DNA of 10,134 nt, taken from contig CALWXI010000184.1 in NCBI GenBank assembly GCA_944385455.1, forward strand, positions 1 through 10,134. Direction: 5' to 3'. The stretch comes from an uncultured Oscillospiraceae bacterium. Its GTDB lineage: Bacteria; Bacillota; Clostridia; Oscillospirales; Oscillospiraceae. Numbering within the stretch: the first letter of the stretch is position 1; each line of letters opens with the position of its first letter. A program made the translations under genes and the position numbers. Below are positions 6,484 through 10,134 of this stretch, in pieces. The notes below the pieces were generated by a model. It worked only from the letters and a program-made list of their open reading frames with translations, was not told the DNA's origin and ran no database searches.

Positions 6484-7845
6484 TCAGCGCACCTGCAGCG
6501 ACCGCTCCAGCTCCGGCCGGAAATCCGGGTGGGCAATGGAAATCAGCGCCCGGGCCCGCTCCAGACAGCTTTTGTACTTGAGGTTCACCACACCGTACTC
6601 CGTAGCCACGTACTGCACCATGGTCCGGGGGGTTGTGACGATGCCGCCGGGGGTGAGATCCGGACGGATCTTGCTGTGGAGCACTCCGTTTTTGTCCCGG
6701 TAGCTGGACCGCAAGGCGATGATGCTCCTGCCGCCCGGTGACCACTGAGCTCCGGTGACCCACTCCAGCTGGCCGCCGGTACCGGAGTACATCCGCGGCC
6801 CAACGCTCTCGGCGTTGACCTGACCGGTGAGGTCGATCTCCATGGCGTTGTTGATGGACACCACGCAGCGGTTCTGGGAGATGACCCGGGGATCGTTCAC
6901 CCAACGCACCTCCCGGAAGCACACATCCGGATTCCCGTCACAAAACGCCCACAGATCCCGGTCTCCCACACACAGCGCTCCCACTGTCCGTCCGGGGCAG
7001 ACCTGCTTGCGGCTGTTGTTTACCACGCCCCGGCGCATGAGACCCATGAGACAGTTGGTCACCACCTCGGTGTGAACCCCCAGATCCCGCTTCCCTGCGT
7101 AGACCAGGCACTCCCCAATGGCGTTGGAAAGGCCTCCCAGGCCGAACTGCACACAATCCCCGTCGTGGATCATCTCCGCAATGTGACCGGCGATCAGCCG
7201 GTCCACCTCTCCGGTGGGCGGAGGAACGTTCTCCGCCAGGGTATGATCGCTCTCTACGATGGCATCCGCCTCGGAGACGTGGTAGAGCAGATGGTACTCC
7301 CCGTCGGTGGACAGCACCGGCAGCCGGGGGTTCACCTCCACGATCACCACCTCGCTCTGTTCCATCACCCCCCGATCCAGATGGGAGGCGGAGATGCTGC
7401 GGCTCATCCAGCCGTTTTCATCCGGCGGGGCGCAGGTGATCACCGTCACCCGGGGATGGCGGGCGCAGATCCACGCGCCGTCTTCACTGAGATGGGTAGG
7501 CACAAAGTGGACGTTCCCCTGGGGCAGCAGCATCCGGTCCCCGGAGAGGAAGTTCACATAATATTCAACCAGGTCCTGATTTTCCGGCAGCAGCAATTCC
7601 GTGTCCACCGGAGTGAAGAGGGAGTCCAGCTCGATGCGTTCCCCCCGCTGCCGCAGCCGCCGGGTCAGGGCGTGATCGACGGCATAGGGCCAACTGGCGG
7701 CGCCGGGCATGGCCACCCGGTCTCCGCCGCGGATCAGCGCCGCCGCCTCATCTGCGGTGACCTTCAGCGCCTGATACTGGCTGCGCCAGTCTCCCGTACC
7801 TGCCAGCCGCCCCCGGCGCACGGGCTTCATCTCCCTTGTATCCAT
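6484..7845 (-). CDS. Acetyl-CoA hydrolase/transferase-family CoA-transferase
   Basis: This 453-residue protein belongs to the family that includes 4-hydroxybutyrate CoA-transferase and butyryl-CoA:acetate CoA-transferase, which move CoA between carboxylates through a glutamyl-CoA thioester. The likely nucleophile is Glu260 in LGVHTEVVTN, aligning with the glutamate of the family's GIHSE-type motif. Further landmarks are SINNAMEIDLTGQVNAES, GTGGQLEWVTGA, VATEYGVVNLKYKS and the very conserved RARALISIAHPDFRPEL near the C-terminus. The glycine-rich loop before the nucleophile reads GLGGLSNAIG, where relatives usually have GIGxIPxAV, so the proline is missing. The ATG at 7845 is preceded by AAGGAGG (7851-7857) at five bases, with a plausible promoter upstream. 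The substrate pair is unknown: a short-chain or hydroxy acid is likely, with acetyl-CoA as a usual donor. Confidence 0.88.
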   Translation of the reverse strand: MDTREMKPVRRGRLAGTGDWRSQYQALKVTADEAAALIRGGDRVAMPGAASWPYAVDHALTRRLRQRGERIELDSLFTPVDTELLLPENQDLVEYYVNFLSGDRMLLPQGNVHFVPTHLSEDGAWICARHPRVTVITCAPPDENGWMSRSISASHLDRGVMEQSEVVIVEVNPRLPVLSTDGEYHLLYHVSEADAIVESDHTLAENVPPPTGEVDRLIAGHIAEMIHDGDCVQFGLGGLSNAIGECLVYAGKRDLGVHTEVVTNCLMGLMRRGVVNNSRKQVCPGRTVGALCVGDRDLWAFCDGNPDVCFREVRWVNDPRVISQNRCVVSINNAMEIDLTGQVNAESVGPRMYSGTGGQLEWVTGAQWSPGGRSIIALRSSYRDKNGVLHSKIRPDLTPGGIVTTPRTMVQYVATEYGVVNLKYKSCLERARALISIAHPDFRPELERSLQVR

Positions 7846-7874
7846 GATGTCCTCCTTCGTGCGTGTTCGTTGCT

Positions 7875-7903
7875 ATTGTACCTGTTTTTTCCCGCCGGCG
7901 CAA
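7875..7903 (-). promoter_or_regulatory. Candidate sigma-A-type promoter for the CoA-transferase gene
   Basis: On the minus strand, TTGCGC (7903-7898) and TACAAT (7880-7875) are separated by exactly 17 bases. The -10 box matches the consensus at five of six positions; the -35 box matches clearly only in TTG. Transcription would begin near 7868, giving a leader of roughly 22 bases that contains the AAGGAGG at 7857-7851. The position just beyond the dctM terminator fits a separate transcription unit. This is pattern matching only. Confidence 0.5.
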
Positions 7904-7923
7904 CCGGCTTTCGTTCCGAAAAG

Positions 7924-7955
7924 GCAGCGCCGCCGGCGATTGCCGGCAGCGCTGC
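7924..7955 (-). terminator. Probable intrinsic terminator after the dctM-like gene
   Basis: This inverted repeat has 14-nt arms (7924-7937 and 7942-7955) and a four-base loop, and lies seven bases beyond the TRAP large-subunit stop. The single imperfect position (C7931 against A7948) becomes a G·U wobble in RNA made from the minus strand but a C/A mismatch in plus-strand RNA. The hairpin therefore favours minus-strand transcripts. It is followed on that strand by CTTTTCGG, a short U stretch. It probably ends the dehydratase-TRAP transcript and separates it from the CoA-transferase gene. Confidence 0.65.
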
Positions 7956-7961
7956 GCTTTA

Positions 7962-9248
7962 TCAGTACAGGAGGTCCACCAGACCGGTGGTGAGGATGGG
8001 GATGAAGGTCAGTGCCAGAAGCTCCGCGATCAATACGATATAGAATGGGATGCTTTCCACAATGAAGTCCTTCAGTTTGCATTTTGTCTCGCTGCACACC
8101 ACAAACATCAGCGTGCCCATGGGAGGAGACAGGGAACCGATGGCCATGTTGAAAATGAACACCATCAGGAACTGCACCTCATTGATGCCGTAATTCATGG
8201 CGATGGGGAACAGCAGCGGCACCAGGATAATCATGGCGGCGTTGCCTTCCACGAACATGCCCACGAACAGCAAAAACAGGTTCATCAGGATCAGGAACAC
8301 ATATTTGTTGTCACTGACCTCCAGCATGCCCTCCGTGAGCATCTGCGGGATGCGCTCCTTGGTGAGTACCCAGCTCAAGGCGTTGGCAGCGCCGATGATC
8401 AGCATGATGCTGGCAGTGGAGAACACCGTCTCCTGCAGACCATTTTTGATGGTCTTCCAATCCAGCTCTTTATAAAGGAGGCCCAGAAGCACGGAATAGA
8501 CCACGGCCACGGCACCGGCCTCGGTGGCGGTGAAGACGCCCAGCCGGACGCCGCCGATGATGATGACCGGCAGGCACATGGGCAAAATGGCCTCCCGCAC
8601 CACCGGAGCAGCCTCCGACCAGGTGAGCCGGTGATTCCGGGACGGAGCATAGCCCCGCTTCTTGGAGATGATGGACACGGTGACCATTTCGCCCACACAC
8701 AGCAGGAGGCCAACCCCGATGCCGGAGACAAACAGCTTGCCGATGGACACGTTGGCCAGGGACCCGCACAGGATCATGGCGATCCCCGGAGGGATCAGGG
8801 GCGTAATCATGGCGGAAGCGGCGGTGACCACAGAGGAAAACTCCTTGCTCATGCCCTTCTTCTCCATCTCAGGCACCAGCATCCGGGCCTCCATGGCGGC
8901 ATCCGCCAGGCTGGAGCCGGACAGGCCGCCCATCAGCGTGGAGAGCAGCACGTTCACCTGGGCCAGACCGCCCCACAGGCGGCCCGTGAGGATATCGCAC
9001 AGGGCCATGATCCGGCGGGTGACGCCGGAGTAGTTCATGAATACACCGGAGCAGACGAAAAACGGGATGGCCAGCAGAGACAAGCTCTGCACAGAGGATA
9101 CCAGCCGCTGTCCCAGGATCATGGAACCCACGTCGGGGTTGAGCAGGAAATACACCGCCGTTCCGCCGATGATGGAGAGAAACACCGGCACCTTGATGAA
9201 CAGCAGTACCATCATAAGGGCCAGCGCCACCGCGATCTGAATGCTCAT
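7962..9248 (-). CDS. TRAP transporter large permease, DctM family
   Basis: This 428-residue, very hydrophobic protein is the ion-coupled permease subunit of a tripartite ATP-independent periplasmic transporter. The length and about a dozen membrane segments fit DctM. Recognisable family segments are LAIPFFVCSGVFMNYSGV near residue 60, GGLSGSSLADAAMEARMLVP near 105, TAASAMITPLIPPGIAMIL near 145, VFTATEAGAVAVVYSVLLG near 245, and SLSPPMGTLMFVVCS in the C-terminal third. ATG 9248 overlaps the dctQ-like stop as ATGA, with AAGGAGGT at 9262-9255. The protein ends six residues after a final hydrophobic helix. The substrate is not readable from the permease. The co-transcribed dehydratase suggests a sugar acid, but TRAP systems also carry dicarboxylates, sialic acid and other carboxylates. 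Confidence 0.93.
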   Translation of the reverse strand: MSIQIAVALALMMVLLFIKVPVFLSIIGGTAVYFLLNPDVGSMILGQRLVSSVQSLSLLAIPFFVCSGVFMNYSGVTRRIMALCDILTGRLWGGLAQVNVLLSTLMGGLSGSSLADAAMEARMLVPEMEKKGMSKEFSSVVTAASAMITPLIPPGIAMILCGSLANVSIGKLFVSGIGVGLLLCVGEMVTVSIISKKRGYAPSRNHRLTWSEAAPVVREAILPMCLPVIIIGGVRLGVFTATEAGAVAVVYSVLLGLLYKELDWKTIKNGLQETVFSTASIMLIIGAANALSWVLTKERIPQMLTEGMLEVSDNKYVFLILMNLFLLFVGMFVEGNAAMIILVPLLFPIAMNYGINEVQFLMVFIFNMAIGSLSPPMGTLMFVVCSETKCKLKDFIVESIPFYIVLIAELLALTFIPILTTGLVDLLY

Positions 9249-9757
9249 GCCTCTACCTCCTTCTCTTCGGACGCAGGCGCCCTGTGGGCGATAAACTGCT
9301 GATAGGCGCCGAACAGCATGCTGATGATCATCAGTGCTCCGCCGATGGGCACGGCGATATACGCCACGTCATAGGAAAGCCGCAGCACATCCGTGCGCTT
9401 GGTGGTACCGGCCAGCTGCAGGTAATAGGACAGCTCCTGCATGAACAGATATCCCAGAATCAGCAGCTCCAGCAGCACATCGAACCGCTCGATGAACTGA
9501 CCGATCTTTTTGGGCAGGGCATCCACCAGGATCTCAATGGCAATGTGGGAGCCGCTCCGGAATGCGGCGCTGCCCCCCAGAAAGACCACGGACAAAAACG
9601 AGAGCATCTGCACCTCTTCCATCCAGGCAATGGGATCCCGGAAGATATAGCGCCGCATGACGCCCACAAAGGTCAGGCAGATCAGCCACACCACCAGGAC
9701 GCAGGCCGCCAGCAGATCCAAATTCCCCAGAAATTTTAAAATTTTTCTATTTTGTAT
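9245..9757 (-). CDS. TRAP transporter small permease, DctQ family (apparent ATA start)
   Basis: This is the small four-helix membrane subunit that pairs with the DctM permease. The hydrophobic helices lie at about residues 13-33, 49-66, 90-110 and 130-152. The family-typical VGVMRRYIFRDPIAWMEEVQ follows helix 1 (residues 31-50), and a short cytoplasmic acidic tail ends in EEKEVEA. The start is unusual. AGGAGG at 9771-9766 is followed, after eight bases, by ATA at 9757-9755, and the codon just before that is an in-frame TGA. Reading from ATA gives 170 residues beginning with (M)QNRKILKFLGNLDLLAACV, a normal DctQ N-terminus. The first conventional start in frame is TTG at 9721, over 40 bases from the Shine-Dalgarno; it would give 158 residues without the basic leader. 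The family is certain; the start codon is not. Confidence 0.88.
   Translation of the reverse strand: MQNRKILKFLGNLDLLAACVLVVWLICLTFVGVMRRYIFRDPIAWMEEVQMLSFLSVVFLGGSAAFRSGSHIAIEILVDALPKKIGQFIERFDVLLELLILGYLFMQELSYYLQLAGTTKRTDVLRLSYDVAYIAVPIGGALMIISMLFGAYQQFIAHRAPASEEKEVEA
9731..9744. repeat. AT-only 14-bp perfect palindrome in the dctQ start region
   Basis: AAATTTTAAAATTT reads the same on both strands and lies in an AT-rich stretch (about 9722-9764) within otherwise GC-rich DNA. If the dctQ-like gene starts at ATA 9757, the palindrome lies in coding codons for K-I-L-K-F. It may keep the start region free of RNA structure, or be chance low-complexity sequence. Confidence 0.45.
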
Positions 9758-9765
9758 TCAAAAAG

Positions 9766-9771
9766 CCTCCT
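9766..9771 (-). promoter_or_regulatory. Strong Shine-Dalgarno sequence of the dctQ-like gene
   Basis: A perfect AGGAGG on the minus strand lies between the dehydratase stop and the dctQ-like gene. The only codon in the dctQ frame at normal distance is ATA at 9757-9755, eight bases away. A nearer TTG at 9761-9759 is in a different frame and meets TAG after three sense codons. The motif therefore points to initiation at ATA, or to an ATG changed to ATA. Confidence 0.75.
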
Positions 9772-9790
9772 CTCTCTTCCATCCCGGAAC

Positions 9791-10134
9791 TCAGTCCAGG
9801 AAATCGCAGGTGCTGCCGGGCACCTGCGGCACCTCGTAAAAGCCGTTTTTCAGCTGTACGGGATATCGGAAATACTTTCTCAAATGCGGGATCGCCTCCA
9901 GGAACAGATTGGGATGCCCAACGGCGATGTGGTTGAAAAGCACCATATGCTGGTGAATCTGCCCCATGTCTCCCACATGGGGGATCACCGGGACGCCCAT
10001 TTTTTTGGACATCAGGCTGATGAGGATAAATTCAGAGATGCCGCCCACCCGGACAGCGTCCACCTGGTTGATATCCATGGCGCCGGCCTGGAGGTAGTTT
10101 TTAAAGATCACCTTGTTGGGGACATGCTCACCCA
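9791..10134 (-). CDS. Enolase-superfamily sugar-acid dehydratase (L-fuconate dehydratase-like), C-terminal part
   Basis: About 113 C-terminal residues are visible; the gene enters from the right edge. Members of this mandelate-racemase-type group remove water from sugar acids to give 2-keto-3-deoxy acids, using a magnesium-bound enolate. The order of motifs matches L-fuconate dehydratase and its vertebrate homologue ENOSF1: GEHVPNKVIFKNYLQAGAMD, then INQVDAVRVGG with the dyad aspartate, VPVIPHVGDMG with the dyad histidine, and NLFLEAIPHL with the conserved glutamate. The usual FVDHLHEHF segment reads AIPHLRKYF here, so specificity may differ from L-fuconate. The stop lies 33 bases before the dctQ-like start, with no terminator between, so they form one operon. 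The precise substrate is unknown; other acid-sugar dehydratases remain possible. Confidence 0.75.
   Translation of the reverse strand, partial: GEHVPNKVIFKNYLQAGAMDINQVDAVRVGGISEFILISLMSKKMGVPVIPHVGDMGQIHQHMVLFNHIAVGHPNLFLEAIPHLRKYFRYPVQLKNGFYEVPQVPGSTCDFLD

Noticed and set aside
7072..8043. A 323-codon plus-strand open frame running from inside the CoA-transferase gene, across the intergenic gap, into dctM.
   Set aside because: It crosses a terminator-like hairpin and two well-supported minus-strand genes. The product shows only low-complexity sequence.
7863..9302. A 479-codon plus-strand open frame opposite the dctM-like gene, rich in His, Gln and Asp.
   Set aside because: The His/Gln/Asp-rich composition is what antisense reading of a hydrophobic membrane protein gives. 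The minus-strand DctM reading has clear family motifs and a good ribosome-binding site.
9719..9721. TTG as the true start of the dctQ-like gene.
   Set aside because: It has no Shine-Dalgarno at a usable distance and would drop the basic N-terminal segment that the frame encodes up to the stop at 9758-9760. It is kept only as a fallback.

Overview
The window looks like a chromosomal segment of a GC-rich anaerobic Firmicute. The best guess is an Oscillospiraceae-type gut Clostridium (Flavonifractor, Intestinimonas or Oscillibacter-like). This is inferred from strong AGGAGG ribosome-binding sites, high G+C third positions, a compact his operon ending in a PHP-type histidinol phosphatase, and a 4-hydroxybutyrate/butyryl-type CoA-transferase beside a TRAP transporter. 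No rRNA, tRNA, CRISPR array, insertion sequence or phage gene was seen.

Plus strand, 1-6423: the downstream part of a histidine biosynthesis operon. The order is hisD (3' end only), hisC, hisB (dehydratase only), hisH, hisA, hisF, hisIE, a PHP-family histidinol-phosphate phosphatase (hisK), a HAD hydrolase of the phosphoglycolate phosphatase type, and a small HExxH zincin. Most junctions are either 4-10 nt overlaps or gaps of 11-26 nt with a strong Shine-Dalgarno sequence, so this is almost certainly one transcript. Together hisB, hisC, hisK and hisD cover the steps from IGP to histidine; hisIE, hisA and hisHF cover PR-ATP to IGP. Only the first enzyme (hisG, with or without hisZ) is missing from view and presumably lies upstream. 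A perfect 15-bp hairpin at 6433-6467 ends the operon.

Minus strand, 10134-6484, transcribed towards the his operon: the 3' end of an enolase-superfamily sugar-acid dehydratase resembling L-fuconate dehydratase, then the two membrane subunits of a TRAP transporter (dctQ-like and dctM-like), a probable terminator, and a separately promoted acetyl-CoA hydrolase/transferase-family CoA-transferase. The dehydratase and TRAP genes look like an uptake-and-catabolism operon for a sugar acid. The periplasmic binding protein is not in the window. Whether the CoA-transferase belongs to the same pathway is uncertain.

The most unusual signal is the start of the dctQ-like gene. A perfect AGGAGG is followed, at ideal spacing, by an in-frame ATA codon directly after an in-frame stop, with no ATG, GTG or TTG at a usable distance. 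Otherwise the region is made of recognisable families, and I see no convincing previously undescribed multi-gene system.
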